Below are positions 42,261 through 51,376 of a stretch of DNA of 64,000 nt, piece by piece (position 1 is the stretch's first letter; every line of letters starts with the position of its first letter). The notes beneath the pieces were generated by a model. The model made no database searches. It was given only the letters and a program-made list of their open reading frames with translations, and was not told the DNA's origin. The DNA is from Stackebrandtia endophytica (GTDB lineage: Bacteria; Actinomycetota; Actinomycetes; Mycobacteriales; Micromonosporaceae): contig NZ_VFOW01000001.1 of NCBI RefSeq assembly GCF_006716355.1, forward strand, positions 3,534,001-3,598,000. Direction: 5' to 3'. The position numbers were made by a program, and so were the translations under genes.

Positions 42261-42305
42261 CAAATCATCAATAGACATACGGCAAATCCTCAATAGACAC
42301 GACGG
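42261..42305. repeat. Tandem 22-bp repeats upstream of small operon
   Basis: Two adjacent copies share CAAATCNTCAATAGACA followed by a CGG-ending segment (42261-42282 and 42283-42305). They lie 20 to 65 bases before the start of the minus-strand operon, at promoter distance, and could be an operator with two half-sites. Confidence 0.6.
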
Positions 42306-42382
42306 ATCCATTCCCGTGACGACAATCCCACGACCCTACCGTGCGTCGTCGACCATCCACGAAGTCGAGGCTCGGCGACGGC

Positions 42383-42958
42383 TCAGCCGGCGGCGTCTCC
42401 GGCCAGACGCTGGATGGCGGCGACCGCGGTGTCGACATCGGGGATCGACTCGGGGTCCACGAGGGCCTGCATGATGTAGCCGAGGACCAGGTTGTAGGTG
42501 ACCCCGCCGATTCCCTGTTCGGCTTCCTCGTCGACCTCCTCGGGTGCGATTCCCAGGATCATGGCGGCGATGGCGACGCGGGCTTCGCGGAAACCGGTGG
42601 CGAGCGTGGACCGCAGCTCCTCGTCGAACTGCGCCTGTGAGTACGGCTGGACTCCGGCGACGAGCAGTTCCCGATCCTCGCGGGTCGCGGCGAACAGGTG
42701 CGCGAGCATGGTCCGCAGTCGCTGCGGCGGGTCGGTGGCGCGGGCCTGGCGCACCGCCTCCTCCACGCGGTCGCCCCACTCGCTGGTCGCCTCGATGATC
42801 GCGGCGTTCATGAGTTTGTCCTTGGAGCCGAAGTGGTACCCGATCGACGCCAGGTGTGCCCCGGAGGCGGCCGCGATGTCGCGGGCGGTGGTGCGGCTGT
42901 ATCCCTTTTCCACCAGGCATTTCTTGGCGCCGGCCAGCAGATCGTCGCGTTGGCTCAT
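42383..42958 (-). CDS. TetR-family regulator of the adjacent MFS exporter
   Basis: The 191-residue repressor starts MSQRDDLLAGAKKCLVEKGYSRTTARDIAAASGAHLASIGYHFGSKDKLMNAAII, a canonical TetR helix-turn-helix, followed by a helical ligand-binding domain. The frame extends upstream to 43135 but that part covers the promoter and the MFS start, so the ATG at 42958 is used. It is divergent from the MFS gene across a 68-bp region containing two GTACG-type palindromes, one over the exporter -10 box. It very likely represses the exporter until a drug binds. Confidence 0.9.
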   Translation of the reverse strand: MSQRDDLLAGAKKCLVEKGYSRTTARDIAAASGAHLASIGYHFGSKDKLMNAAIIEATSEWGDRVEEAVRQARATDPPQRLRTMLAHLFAATREDRELLVAGVQPYSQAQFDEELRSTLATGFREARVAIAAMILGIAPEEVDEEAEQGIGGVTYNLVLGYIMQALVDPESIPDVDTAVAAIQRLAGDAAG

Positions 42959-42977
42959 GGTGTGAGCATAGCCGTTT

Positions 42978-43020
42978 GTACGAACGTACGTCTTGACGAA
43001 GATTTGTACGTACGTACAAT
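42978..43020 (+). promoter_or_regulatory. Promoter and TetR operators for MFS exporter
   Basis: TTGACG (42993-42998) and TACAAT (43015-43020) are spaced 16 bp, a good housekeeping promoter. TTGTACGTACGTACAA (43004-43019) is a perfect 16-bp palindrome over the -10, and GTACG-AA-CGTAC (42978-42989) is a second site upstream of the -35. The -10 ends six bases before the ATG at 43027, so the transcript should be leaderless. Confidence 0.85.
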
Positions 43021-43026
43021 CAAGCC

Positions 43027-44505
43027 ATGTCGACCATAACCAGAGCCACACCCCGTACCTGGTGGGGGCTGGCCACCCTGTTGTTGCCGGCGCTGCTGGT
43101 GTCCATGGACATCTCGGTGCTGTTCGTCGCCGCACCCGCGATCACCGAGGCGCTCGAACCCTCGGCGGGGCAGTGGCTGTGGATGATGGACGTCTACGGC
43201 TTCGTGATGGCGGGCCTGCTGATCACCATGGGCGGGCTGGGCGACCGCATCGGCCGACGCCGGATGCTCCTGATGGGAGCGGTCCTGTTCGGGGCGGCGT
43301 CGCTGCTGATCGCGTTCTCCACCACCGCCGAGACGATGATCCTGGCGCGTGCCCTGTTGGGAATCGGCGCGGCCACCCTGGCGCCGTCGACCCTGTCACT
43401 GATCCGAGGCATGTTCACCGACCAGCGTCAGCGACGCACCGCCATCGCCGCCTGGACGATCGCGTTCACCGGTGGCGCGGTCGCCGGACCGATCTTCGGC
43501 GGGTTCCTGCTCGCCCACTTCTGGTGGGGCTCGGTGTTCCTGATCAACGTCCCGGTGATGGCCCTGCTGCTGATCACCGCGCCGTTCCTGGTGCCGGAAT
43601 CCCGCGACCCACGCCCCGGCGGCTTCGACCTGCCGGGTGCGGCACTCTCACTGGCGGCGGTGCTGAGCCTGGTCTACGGGATCAAACACCTCACCCAGTC
43701 CGGAATGGACACCGTCACCGCCGGGACGCTGATCGCCGGTGTGATCCTGATCGGACTGTTCATCCGTCGACAGCGGCGTGCCGCGTACCCGCTGGTACCC
43801 CTGGATCTGTTCGCCCGACCCGCTTTCGCCGCCTCGGTCGCCGCCAACACCGTGGCCTCGTTCGCGGCCGCCGGGCTGGGCCTGTTGGCCTTCACGTACC
43901 TCCAGACGGTGCACGACCTCACGCCGTTGGCGGCGGCGGTGTGGACCTTGCCGACGTTCCTGGGCACCTTCGCGGGAGCCGCCGTGGCGGGGCTGCTCGC
44001 CGACCGGATCGCGCCGGCCCGCCTGCTGCCCGCCGGACTGCTGATCGCCGCGGTCGGTTTCACCATGGTGGCGTTCAACGGCGAACTCATCCCGTTCGTC
44101 GCCGGCTACGGGATTCTGACCCTGGGGATCGGCATCGTGGGGACGCTGTCCAACTCCCTGGTGATCGGTACGGCCCCGCCGGAACGTGTCGGCGCCGCTT
44201 CCGGCATCTCCGAGACCAGCGTCGAACTCGGTGCGGCCCTGGGCATCGCGACGTTGGGCACCGTCTCCGCGTCGGTGTTCACCTCCGCCGTACCCGAGTT
44301 CGACACCGTCATGGACGCGGTCGCCCGGGCGCGGGGACTGGACGAGCCCGCACGATCCGAGTTGCTGGACCGCGCCTTCACCGCCTACGAGTCCGGGTTG
44401 ACGGCCGCCGCACTGGGCGGTGCGGCAGTCCTGCTGGTGATCGCCGGATTCGCAGGCCTCGCCCTGCGCCGCCTCGCCCCGTCGGCCGCCGCCTCACACG
44501 ACTGA
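43027..44505 (+). CDS. MFS drug exporter, DHA2 (EmrB/QacA-like) family
   Basis: The 492-residue protein has about 14 membrane helices, as in EmrB/QacA proton-coupled multidrug exporters. LLVSMDISVLFVAAPAITEAL, motif A GGLGDRIGRRRMLLMG and the motif C-like WTIAFTGGAVAGPIFGGFL are present. The gene has no RBS and begins six bases after a strong -10, consistent with leaderless translation. A divergent TetR repressor and overlapping operator control it. Substrates are probably lipophilic cations or related drugs. Confidence 0.92.
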   Translation: MSTITRATPRTWWGLATLLLPALLVSMDISVLFVAAPAITEALEPSAGQWLWMMDVYGFVMAGLLITMGGLGDRIGRRRMLLMGAVLFGAASLLIAFSTTAETMILARALLGIGAATLAPSTLSLIRGMFTDQRQRRTAIAAWTIAFTGGAVAGPIFGGFLLAHFWWGSVFLINVPVMALLLITAPFLVPESRDPRPGGFDLPGAALSLAAVLSLVYGIKHLTQSGMDTVTAGTLIAGVILIGLFIRRQRRAAYPLVPLDLFARPAFAASVAANTVASFAAAGLGLLAFTYLQTVHDLTPLAAAVWTLPTFLGTFAGAAVAGLLADRIAPARLLPAGLLIAAVGFTMVAFNGELIPFVAGYGILTLGIGIVGTLSNSLVIGTAPPERVGAASGISETSVELGAALGIATLGTVSASVFTSAVPEFDTVMDAVARARGLDEPARSELLDRAFTAYESGLTAAALGGAAVLLVIAGFAGLALRRLAPSAAASHD

Positions 44506-44522
44506 CCACGCCGCCGCCGGGG

Positions 44523-45287
44523 TCAGCCGACCTCGGCGCCGGCGGTGATGTTCAGCGAGGTCGCGGTCATGCTGCGGGCCATCGGGGAAGCCGCGAACAC
44601 CGCGACCCGCCCGACCTCGTCGAGGGTCGCGGCTCGACCGGTCATGGTCTGGGCTTCGGTGAACCGGGTGATCTCCTCCCGAGTCTTCGCGTCGGTGTCG
44701 GCACCGATCGCCTCCGGTATTCCGTTGGTCTGCAACGTGAGTACGCGAATCCCGTGTGGACCGAGCTCGCAGGCCAGGGTGTTCTTGAGTGCCTCCATCG
44801 CGCCGAAGGCGGTCTGGAACCCACCGAGGTCGGCCATCGGGTCGCCGTAACCGCCGAAGCAGAGGATGACCCCGCTGCCCTGGCGGATCATGTGTCGCGC
44901 CGCCGCCCGCGAGGTGAGGAACATGGTGCGAACCGCCTTGTGGACCGGGCGTTCGAAATCCGCCAGCGGCATGTCCACCAGCTTCGCCCCGAACACCTCG
45001 TCCCGCGAGGTCAGGTCGAAGCAGATGTCGACAGCGCCGTGCTTCGCGGCGACCGCGTCGGTGAACTCGTCGACGGCGGCCTCATCGGTGGCGTCGACCC
45101 GCGCGGTCTCGGCCCGGCCGCCCGCGTGGCGGATCCGGTCGGCCACCTTCTCCAGCGGTTCGGCGCGGCGGCCCGCCAGATGCACGGTCGCCCCGGCGGC
45201 GGCGAAGGCCGACGACACCGCCGAGCCGATCGCTCCCCCCGCGCCGTAGACCAGGGCCTGTCGTCCATCGAGAATCTTGTCGTCCAT
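44523..45287 (-). CDS. SDR-family protein lacking the canonical catalytic Tyr/Lys
   Basis: The 254-residue Rossmann protein has an NAD(P)-binding loop ALVYGAGGAIGSAVSSAFAAAGATVHLAGRR. The region that normally reads Y-x-x-x-K instead reads FGAMEAL, so the catalytic Tyr and Lys are replaced by Phe and Glu. The usual catalytic Ser region reads ILCFGGYGD, also without the expected Ser. It may bind nucleotide without normal oxidoreductase chemistry, or use another mechanism. GGAGAGG supports the ATG at 45287. It is convergent with the MFS gene. Confidence 0.8.
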   Translation of the reverse strand: MDDKILDGRQALVYGAGGAIGSAVSSAFAAAGATVHLAGRRAEPLEKVADRIRHAGGRAETARVDATDEAAVDEFTDAVAAKHGAVDICFDLTSRDEVFGAKLVDMPLADFERPVHKAVRTMFLTSRAAARHMIRQGSGVILCFGGYGDPMADLGGFQTAFGAMEALKNTLACELGPHGIRVLTLQTNGIPEAIGADTDAKTREEITRFTEAQTMTGRAATLDEVGRVAVFAASPMARSMTATSLNITAGAEVG

Positions 45288-45481
45288 GGTGTCCTCTCCG
45301 TCGTCGTGTCGCCGGAAAGCCGGGCTACACCGGAAGATGGTGCGCCACAGCCTACGCCCGGTCACGGCCCATCGCCCGACAACTCGTCGACGATCCGCGC
45401 GGTTCCGTGGCGCCTCTTCGCCGGCACGGGCGGTTCGATCGTCGGCCGAGAGTGTCGGTGTCCGTGATTAGGCTGCCTCAT

Positions 45482-46066
45482 ATGACGGATATGACTCCCA
45501 AACAGGTACTCCAGCGTTACCTGAAGATCGAACGCGACCAGTTGCTGGCCAAGCTCGACGGGCTGGGGGAGCGGGACCTGCGGTGGCCGATGACCGGCAC
45601 CGGCACCAACCTGCTCGGCATCGTCAAACACGTCGCCAGTGTCCAATTGGGATACCTGGGCGACGTGTTCGGTCGCCCGTACGGACGCGACCTCCCGTGG
45701 ATCGGGCCCGGTGCCGAGTTCAACGCCGACATGTGGGCCACCGCCGACCAGTCCAGCGCCGAGATCATCGAGCTGTACCGGTTCTCCTGCGACCACGGCG
45801 ACGCCACCGTCGAGGCCCTGGAGTTGGACGCCACCGGGCGGGTTCCGTGGTGGCGGCCGGGCTACCAGGACGTGAACCTGCACCAGATCCTGGTGCACCT
45901 GACCGTCGAGATCGCCCGGCACGCCGGACACGCGGACATCCTGCGGGAACTGATCGACGAGACCGCCGGCAACGGCGATCGCAATCTGCCCGAGCTGACC
46001 GCCGACGAATGGCTCGCCTACCGCAAGCGCCTGGAGGACGTGGCCGATCAGGTCGCCGGGGCGTGA
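45482..46066 (+). CDS. DinB/DUF664 family protein (mycothiol-transferase-like)
   Basis: The 194-residue four-helix protein matches the DinB/DUF664 family. The metal-binding His residues lie in LGIVKHVASVQLGYLG and HLTVEIARHAGHADILRELID, and the WIGPGAEFNADMWATADQS loop is typical. Members can be mycothiol-dependent thiol transferases or have unknown roles. TAGGCT at 45469-45474 is seven bases before the ATG, suggesting a leaderless mRNA; no RBS is seen. It is convergent with ramB after three bases. Confidence 0.85.
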   Translation: MTDMTPKQVLQRYLKIERDQLLAKLDGLGERDLRWPMTGTGTNLLGIVKHVASVQLGYLGDVFGRPYGRDLPWIGPGAEFNADMWATADQSSAEIIELYRFSCDHGDATVEALELDATGRVPWWRPGYQDVNLHQILVHLTVEIARHAGHADILRELIDETAGNGDRNLPELTADEWLAYRKRLEDVADQVAGA

Positions 46067-46069
46067 GGC

Positions 46070-47614
46070 CTACCGGCGGGAGTGCTTCTCCAGGAACCGG
46101 TAGACCTCGGTCTCGTCGACCCCGGGGAACGAGCCTCGCGGCATCGCCGCCAGCTGCGAGGACGTGGCACGACCGGCCGGCCACACGTTGCCCGCCCACG
46201 CCGCCGCCAACGCGCGGGGTGGGCGGCGACAGCAGTCCGGATCGGGGCACCGTGACACCGACCGTTCGGTGGTCTCCTTGCCCCGGAACCATTTCGAGGA
46301 GGCGTAGGGAACCCCGACGCTGAGCGAAAACTCGCCGTCGGGACCGCGCTCGGTGCGCGCGGTGCACCAGAAGCTGCCGGTGGGGGTGTCGGTGTACTGG
46401 TTGAAGGCACTGAACTTGTCGGGGACGTCGAACACCTGACGACTGGTCCAGAACCGGCAGATGGGTTGCCCCTCGATCGCGCCGGTGGCGTCCTTGGGGA
46501 AGGCGACCCCGTCGTTCTCATAGGCCTTGAAGATCGTGCCGGACTTGTGCACCTTCTGGAAGTGGGTGCGAATGCCGAGGTGGTGGGTGGCCAGGTTCGT
46601 GAACCGGTGCGCGGCGGTCTCATAGGAGACCGCGAAGTTGTCGCGGAGATCCTCCACCGAGATCTCCTTCTGCTGCATCGCCTGCCGCAGGAACCGCACG
46701 GCACTGTTCTCGGGGATCAACAGCGCGGCGGCCAGATAGTTGGTGGTGACCCGCTGCCGCAGGAAATCCAGGTAGGTGGTGGGCACCTGATGTTGGAGGA
46801 CATGACTGGCCAGTGCCTGCAACAGCACGGTCTGCGGATTGTGGGCGCTGGCCTTGTTCTGGGTGAGGTAGATGCGTTGGTTGCGCAGATCGGTCACCGA
46901 ACGCGTCGAGTGCGGTAGATCGTCCACATGGTGCAGTGTGAAGCCCAGATAGGACGCTAGATCCGAGATGACGTGCTGCGACAGGGGGCCGCTGGCGTAG
47001 TCGACGTGTTCCAGCAGCTCCCGCGCCTGTTCCTCCAGGTCGCCGAAGTAGTTGTCCTGGTCGCGCATCTGTCGCCGCAGTTGGGTGTTGGCGCGGCGCG
47101 CCTCCTCGGGGGTGGCGGCGTTGAGGTTGGCCTGTCGCTCCACCTCCCGGTGCAGTCCCACGAGGGTCTCCAGCACCTCGGTGGGAAGCCGTGACGAAAT
47201 TCGTACCGAGGGAAGCCGCAACGATTGGTATTGGCTGCTGCGTTGCGCCCGTTCCAGTTCGATTTCCAACGCTATGCGTCGATTGGGCGGATCGGTGCCC
47301 AACAAATCGTCGGAACTGACGCCGAGTTCGCGTGCGAGCGTCCGAAGGAGCGACAATTTCGGCTCCCGCTTACCGTTTTCGATCAGCGACAACTGCGACG
47401 CCACCGTGCCCACCGCCGAGCCCAACGCATCGAGGGTGAGACCGCGTTGTTTACGCAGGTGACGGATGCGTTTGCCGAGGCTGATGACGTCCACTGAGGG
47501 CTCAACCTGGTCGGCGTTGTCGGCCGGATCGGCACCCCAGGGCTTGTGATCTGGTTCACTGGAATCGTGGTCCCGGTGCGAGGTCGACGTATCGCCACGG
47601 TGTTTCTTTGGCAT
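46070..47614 (-). CDS. ramB: RamB-type XRE/IrrE regulator of glyoxylate shunt
   Basis: The 514-residue regulator has a charged N-terminal extension of about 43 residues, an XRE helix-turn-helix (VISLGKRIRHLRKQRGLTLDALGSAVGTVASQLSLIENGKREPKLSLLRTLARELGV), an IrrE/ImmA-like middle and a C-terminal short-chain fatty-acid regulator domain with the Cys motif CPDPDCCRRPP. The middle domain lacks the HExxH protease motif (HVLQHQVP), as in other RamB proteins. RamB controls aceA/aceB and acetate metabolism in corynebacteria and mycobacteria. Here it is divergent from aceA, which fits that role. Confidence 0.9.
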   Translation of the reverse strand: MPKKHRGDTSTSHRDHDSSEPDHKPWGADPADNADQVEPSVDVISLGKRIRHLRKQRGLTLDALGSAVGTVASQLSLIENGKREPKLSLLRTLARELGVSSDDLLGTDPPNRRIALEIELERAQRSSQYQSLRLPSVRISSRLPTEVLETLVGLHREVERQANLNAATPEEARRANTQLRRQMRDQDNYFGDLEEQARELLEHVDYASGPLSQHVISDLASYLGFTLHHVDDLPHSTRSVTDLRNQRIYLTQNKASAHNPQTVLLQALASHVLQHQVPTTYLDFLRQRVTTNYLAAALLIPENSAVRFLRQAMQQKEISVEDLRDNFAVSYETAAHRFTNLATHHLGIRTHFQKVHKSGTIFKAYENDGVAFPKDATGAIEGQPICRFWTSRQVFDVPDKFSAFNQYTDTPTGSFWCTARTERGPDGEFSLSVGVPYASSKWFRGKETTERSVSRCPDPDCCRRPPRALAAAWAGNVWPAGRATSSQLAAMPRGSFPGVDETEVYRFLEKHSRR

Positions 47615-47631
47615 TTCTTCATTATTCACGA

Positions 47632-47647
47632 AGAATCGCAAATCTTT
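47632..47647. promoter_or_regulatory. Possible RamB binding site
   Basis: On the minus strand the sequence reads AAAGATTTGCGATTCT, close to the remembered RamB core (A/G)A(A/C)TTTGCAAA. It lies in the 139-bp region between ramB and aceA. The match is imperfect. Confidence 0.35.
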
Positions 47648-47753
47648 CTGCGGTAAACACCTACCAGTCGGCCGTCTGATGGAAAATTCTTGATAGCAGC
47701 AAGGAAAACAGCCGCGACCGATGAGGCATATCGGCGACCCACAGGAGAAGACG

Positions 47754-49058
47754 ATGTCCGCTTCAGAACGTAAGCAGAGCCTCACCGCCGACCAGCTGCG
47801 TACCGAGTGGGACACCCACCCGCGCTGGCGGACCATCAGCCGCGACTACCAGCCCGACGACGTTGTCAAGCTGCGAGGCCGCGTCCACGAAGAACACACG
47901 TTGGCTCGTCGAGGAGCCGAGAAGCTGTGGGAACAGCTCACCACCGAAGCCCAGACCGGCGGCTACACCAACGCACTGGGCGCGTTGACCGGTAACCAGG
48001 CCGTCGAACAGGTGCGCGCCGGACTGCGCGCGATCTACCTGTCCGGCTGGCAGGTCGCCGCCGACGCCAACCTGGCCGGCCAGACCTACCCGGACCAGTC
48101 GCTGTATCCGGTCAACTCCGTCCCGCAGGTCGTCCGCCGCATCAACAACGCGCTGCTGCGGGCCGACCAGATCGAGTTCGCCGAAGGCACCCACAGCGTC
48201 GAGGACTGGGTGGTGCCCATCGTCGCCGACGCCGAAGCCGGCTTCGGCGGACCGCTCAACGCCTACGAACTCATGCGGGCGATGATCGCCGCCGGCGCCT
48301 CCGGGGTGCACTGGGAGGACCAGTTGGCCTCGGAGAAGAAGTGTGGCCACCTCGGTGGCAAGGTCCTCATTCCCACGTCACAACACATCCGCACCCTCAA
48401 CGCGGCACGGTTGGCGGCCGACGTCGCCGACACGCCGTCGCTCATCGTGGCCCGCACCGACGCCGAGGCCGCGACGCTGTTGACCTCCGACATCGATGAA
48501 CGCGACGCCGTGTTCCTCACCGGGGATCGAACCGCGGAGGGCTACTACCGCATCCGCAACGGCCTGGAGTCGTGCATCGCGCGGGCCAAGGCCTACGCGC
48601 CGTACGCCGACCTACTGTGGATGGAGACCAGCACACCCGACCTCGCGGTGGCCCGCGAGTTCGCCGAGGCGGTCAAGGCCGACTTCCCCGACCAGATGCT
48701 GGCCTACAACTGCTCGCCGTCGTTCAACTGGCGGCGACACCTGGACGACGACACGATCGCGAAGTTCCAGAACGAGCTGGGTGCGATGGGCTACACCTTC
48801 CAGTTCATCACGCTGGCGGGCTTCCACTCGCTCAACTACTCCATGTTCGACCTGGCGCACGGCTACGCCCGCAACGGCATGACCGCCTACGTCGACCTGC
48901 AAGAACGCGAATTCGACGCTGAAGATCGCGGATACACCGCCACCAGGCACCAGCGCGAAGTCGGCACAGGGTACTTCGACGAAATCACCTCCGCGCTGAA
49001 TCCGGCGGGATCAACATTGGCACTGGTGGGTTCGACAGAATCCGGGCAGTTCCACTGA
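47754..49058 (+). CDS. aceA: Isocitrate lyase
   Basis: The 434-residue enzyme splits isocitrate into glyoxylate and succinate, the first step of the glyoxylate shunt. [22 protein letters not shown] and [24 protein letters not shown] are class motifs, and the catalytic Cys is in [11 protein letters not shown] (Cys197). The C-terminal region has the usual [17 protein letters not shown]. Length matches the short bacterial form. AGGAGAAG precedes the ATG at 47754. The malate synthase gene follows after 69 bases, and ramB is divergent, so the pathway and its regulator are all present. Confidence 0.96.
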   Translation: MSASERKQSLTADQLRTEWDTHPRWRTISRDYQPDDVVKLRGRVHEEHTLARRGAEKLWEQLTTEAQTGGYTNALGALTGNQAVEQVRAGLRAIYLSGWQVAADANLAGQTYPDQSLYPVNSVPQVVRRINNALLRADQIEFAEGTHSVEDWVVPIVADAEAGFGGPLNAYELMRAMIAAGASGVHWEDQLASEKKCGHLGGKVLIPTSQHIRTLNAARLAADVADTPSLIVARTDAEAATLLTSDIDERDAVFLTGDRTAEGYYRIRNGLESCIARAKAYAPYADLLWMETSTPDLAVAREFAEAVKADFPDQMLAYNCSPSFNWRRHLDDDTIAKFQNELGAMGYTFQFITLAGFHSLNYSMFDLAHGYARNGMTAYVDLQEREFDAEDRGYTATRHQREVGTGYFDEITSALNPAGSTLALVGSTESGQFH

Positions 49059-49127
49059 GTGCGAGCGTCCGGCGGTCATGGTGGATCGCCGGACCCCTCG
49101 TCGGCAGACGCGTAAGAAGGAGACACC

Positions 49128-50759
49128 ATGACCATGCTCGATGCGGCTCGATCCATTCGCGACGTCACTGTCACCGGCCCGGCCGTCGCCAGGCAGGACG
49201 AAGTGCTCACCCCCGAGGCGTTGGAGTTCCTCGCCGAACTGCACCACGCGTTCGTGGGGCGACGACAGGAACTGCTGCAACTGCGGCAGCAACGCCGTAC
49301 CCGCATCGCCAACGGTGCCGATCCCGGTTTCCCCACCGAGACCGTGACGATCCGCGAGGACGACTCGTGGCGGGTCGCGCCACTGGCTCCCGGGCTGGAG
49401 GACCGTCGGGTGGAGATCACCGGGCCCTGCGACCGGAAGATGACCATCAACGCCCTCAACTCCGGCGCGAAGTGCTGGCTGGCCGATATGGAGGACTCCT
49501 CCACGCCCAGCTGGAGCAACGTCGTCAACGCCCAACTCAACCTGTCCGACGCGCTGCGGCGGCAGATCGACTTCACCAGCGAGCAGGGCAAGACCTACCG
49601 GTTGAACGGTGAGTCGCTGACCGACCTGCCCACCATCATCGTGCGGCCACGCGGTTGGCACCTGGCGGAACGGCATCTGCGCGTCGACGGCGTGCCGCTG
49701 GGCGGTGGACTCGTCGACTTCGGACTGTACTTCTTCCACAACGCGAAGCGGCTGATCGAACAGGGCCGGGGTCCGTATTTCTACCTGCCGAAGCTGGAAT
49801 CTTATTTGGAGGCTCGACTGTGGAACGACGTGTTCGTTCTCGCGCAGCGACTCCTGGGAATCCCGCAGGGAACCATTCGCGCCACGGTGCTGATCGAGAC
49901 CATTACCGCCGCGTTCGAAATGGAGGAGATCCTCTACGAGCTGCGGGAGCACAGCGCCGGACTCAACGCCGGCCGCTGGGACTACATCTTCTCGGTCATC
50001 AAGAACTTCCGTGACCGGGGCGCCCGATTCGTGCTGCCCGACCGCGACCAGGTCACCATGACGGCACCGTTCATGCGCGCCTACACCGAACAGCTGGTCC
50101 GGGCGTGTCACCGGCGCGGTGCCTCCGCGATCGGCGGGATGGCCGCGTTTATCCCCAACCGACGTGACGCGGAGGTCAACGCTGCGGCCATGGACAAGGT
50201 CCGCGCCGACAAGACCCGCGAGGCCAACGACGGTTTCGACGGCACCTGGGTGGCGCACCCGGACCTGGTTCCGGTGGCGATGGAGGTCTTCGACGAGGTG
50301 CTGGGCGACAAACCCAACCAGATCGATCGGAAACGCGATGACGTCTCACCCGACGCCGAGTCGCTGCTGAACATCAGCGCGACACCCGGCGCGATCACCG
50401 AGGCCGGGATTCGCGCCAACATCGAGGTCGGCATCCAGTACATCGAGTCCTGGCTGCGCGGTAACGGTGCGGCGGCCATCAACAACCTGATGGAGGACGC
50501 CGCGACCGCCGAGATCTCCCGATCCCAGATCTGGCAGTGGATCCGCAACGCCTCACATACCGATCAGGGACGAGCGGTGACTCACGACTGGGTCGAGCAG
50601 CTGGTGGCCGACGAGTTCGCCAAACTGACCCGATTCGACGGCGACCGGTTCGACGACGCGCGCGCCATCTTCGCCGAGTGCGCCATGGGTGAGGAGTATC
50701 CGACCTTCCTGACCTTGAGCGCGTACAGCCGGTACCTGTGCGAGGGCGACCGCGACTGA
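49128..50759 (+). CDS. aceB: Malate synthase A
   Basis: The 543-residue enzyme condenses glyoxylate and acetyl-CoA to malate. Motifs of the A isoform are [63 protein letters not shown] and [54 protein letters not shown] holds the active-site Glu/Asp. AAGGAG precedes the ATG. It forms an operon with aceA. The last 207 bases are also covered on the other strand by the C-terminal part of the gntR frame. Confidence 0.96.
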   Translation: MTMLDAARSIRDVTVTGPAVARQDEVLTPEALEFLAELHHAFVGRRQELLQLRQQRRTRIANGADPGFPTETVTIREDDSWRVAPLAPGLEDRRVEITGPCDRKMTINALNSGAKCWLADMEDSSTPSWSNVVNAQLNLSDALRRQIDFTSEQGKTYRLNGESLTDLPTIIVRPRGWHLAERHLRVDGVPLGGGLVDFGLYFFHNAKRLIEQGRGPYFYLPKLESYLEARLWNDVFVLAQRLLGIPQGTIRATVLIETITAAFEMEEILYELREHSAGLNAGRWDYIFSVIKNFRDRGARFVLPDRDQVTMTAPFMRAYTEQLVRACHRRGASAIGGMAAFIPNRRDAEVNAAAMDKVRADKTREANDGFDGTWVAHPDLVPVAMEVFDEVLGDKPNQIDRKRDDVSPDAESLLNISATPGAITEAGIRANIEVGIQYIESWLRGNGAAAINNLMEDAATAEISRSQIWQWIRNASHTDQGRAVTHDWVEQLVADEFAKLTRFDGDRFDDARAIFAECAMGEEYPTFLTLSAYSRYLCEGDRD

Positions 50760-51128
50760 GGACGTTAAGGTCCGGTTGACCACTGCGGCGACGATCTCGA
50801 TCGCCTCGGCGTGTGGGACGCCCAGCCGGTGGGCCAGGTCGGCGTAATCGGCGGCGGCGTCGTGCAGGCGCTGGCGGGTCTTGTCACCGGCGGCGCTGAC
50901 GAAGCTGCCGGTGCGTCCCCTGGTCTCGATCAGGCCCGCGACCTCCAGTTCGCGATACGCCCTGGCCACCGTGTTGGCGGCCAGGCCGAGGTCGGCGGCG
51001 AGTTTGCGAACCGTGGGCAGACGAGTGCCGACCGCGAGCGAATGGTCGTTGATCCGACTGGCCAACCCGGAGCGGACCTGCTCGAACGGCGGGACCGGTG
51101 AGCTGGTGTCGAGGTCGACGATCACCAT
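50553..51128 (-). CDS. GntR-family regulator (YtrA-like) with long antisense-overlapping tail
   Basis: The first 122 residues ([77 protein letters not shown] ... [11 protein letters not shown]) form a complete YtrA-type GntR protein: a winged helix plus a short dimerisation helix. The frame then continues for about 69 residues antisense to the aceB 3' end, an extension not usual for the family. GGGAGG precedes the ATG. YtrA-type regulators often control transporters or metabolism; the target is unclear, but glyoxylate genes are the closest neighbours. Confidence 0.85.
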   Translation of the reverse strand: MVIVDLDTSSPVPPFEQVRSGLASRINDHSLAVGTRLPTVRKLAADLGLAANTVARAYRELEVAGLIETRGRTGSFVSAAGDKTRQRLHDAAADYADLAHRLGVPHAEAIEIVAAVVNRTLTSSVAVALAQVPAVRAQGQEGRILLTHGALGEDGARVVEPVAVESGQFGELVGHQLLDPVVSHRSSLIGM

Positions 51129-51196
51129 GACCCTCCCGTTGAAGCGGCGTCGCCGAACGCGATGAGATCCGATGGTGCCGGCACAAGATCCTCCAA

Positions 51197-51247
51197 TGTG
51201 GCATAACGAGTCGTGACAACATGGCTTCGCATAAGCAGAATGCCACA
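51197..51247. promoter_or_regulatory. Distant 8-bp inverted repeat upstream of gntR
   Basis: TGTGGCAT (51197-51204) and ATGCCACA (51240-51247) are perfect complements separated by 35 bases, 70-120 bases before the gntR start. They could be paired operator half-sites. Confidence 0.35.
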
Positions 51248-51376
51248 GCGTAAAGGTTCCCGCCAGCCGCGTCCATGTGCCCACCGGGTGCGCGTGGGGT
51301 TTCGGCACACGCACCGGAAATGTTCGGACCGACACGCGGGTCGTCGGGTTCGATGCGCCCCGACCGTCCTATTCGG

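Noticed and set aside
42993-45467. Plus-strand frame of 824 codons across the MFS and SDR genes
   Set aside because: Overlaps two recognisable genes in other frames and encodes an Arg/Gly/Pro-rich shadow.
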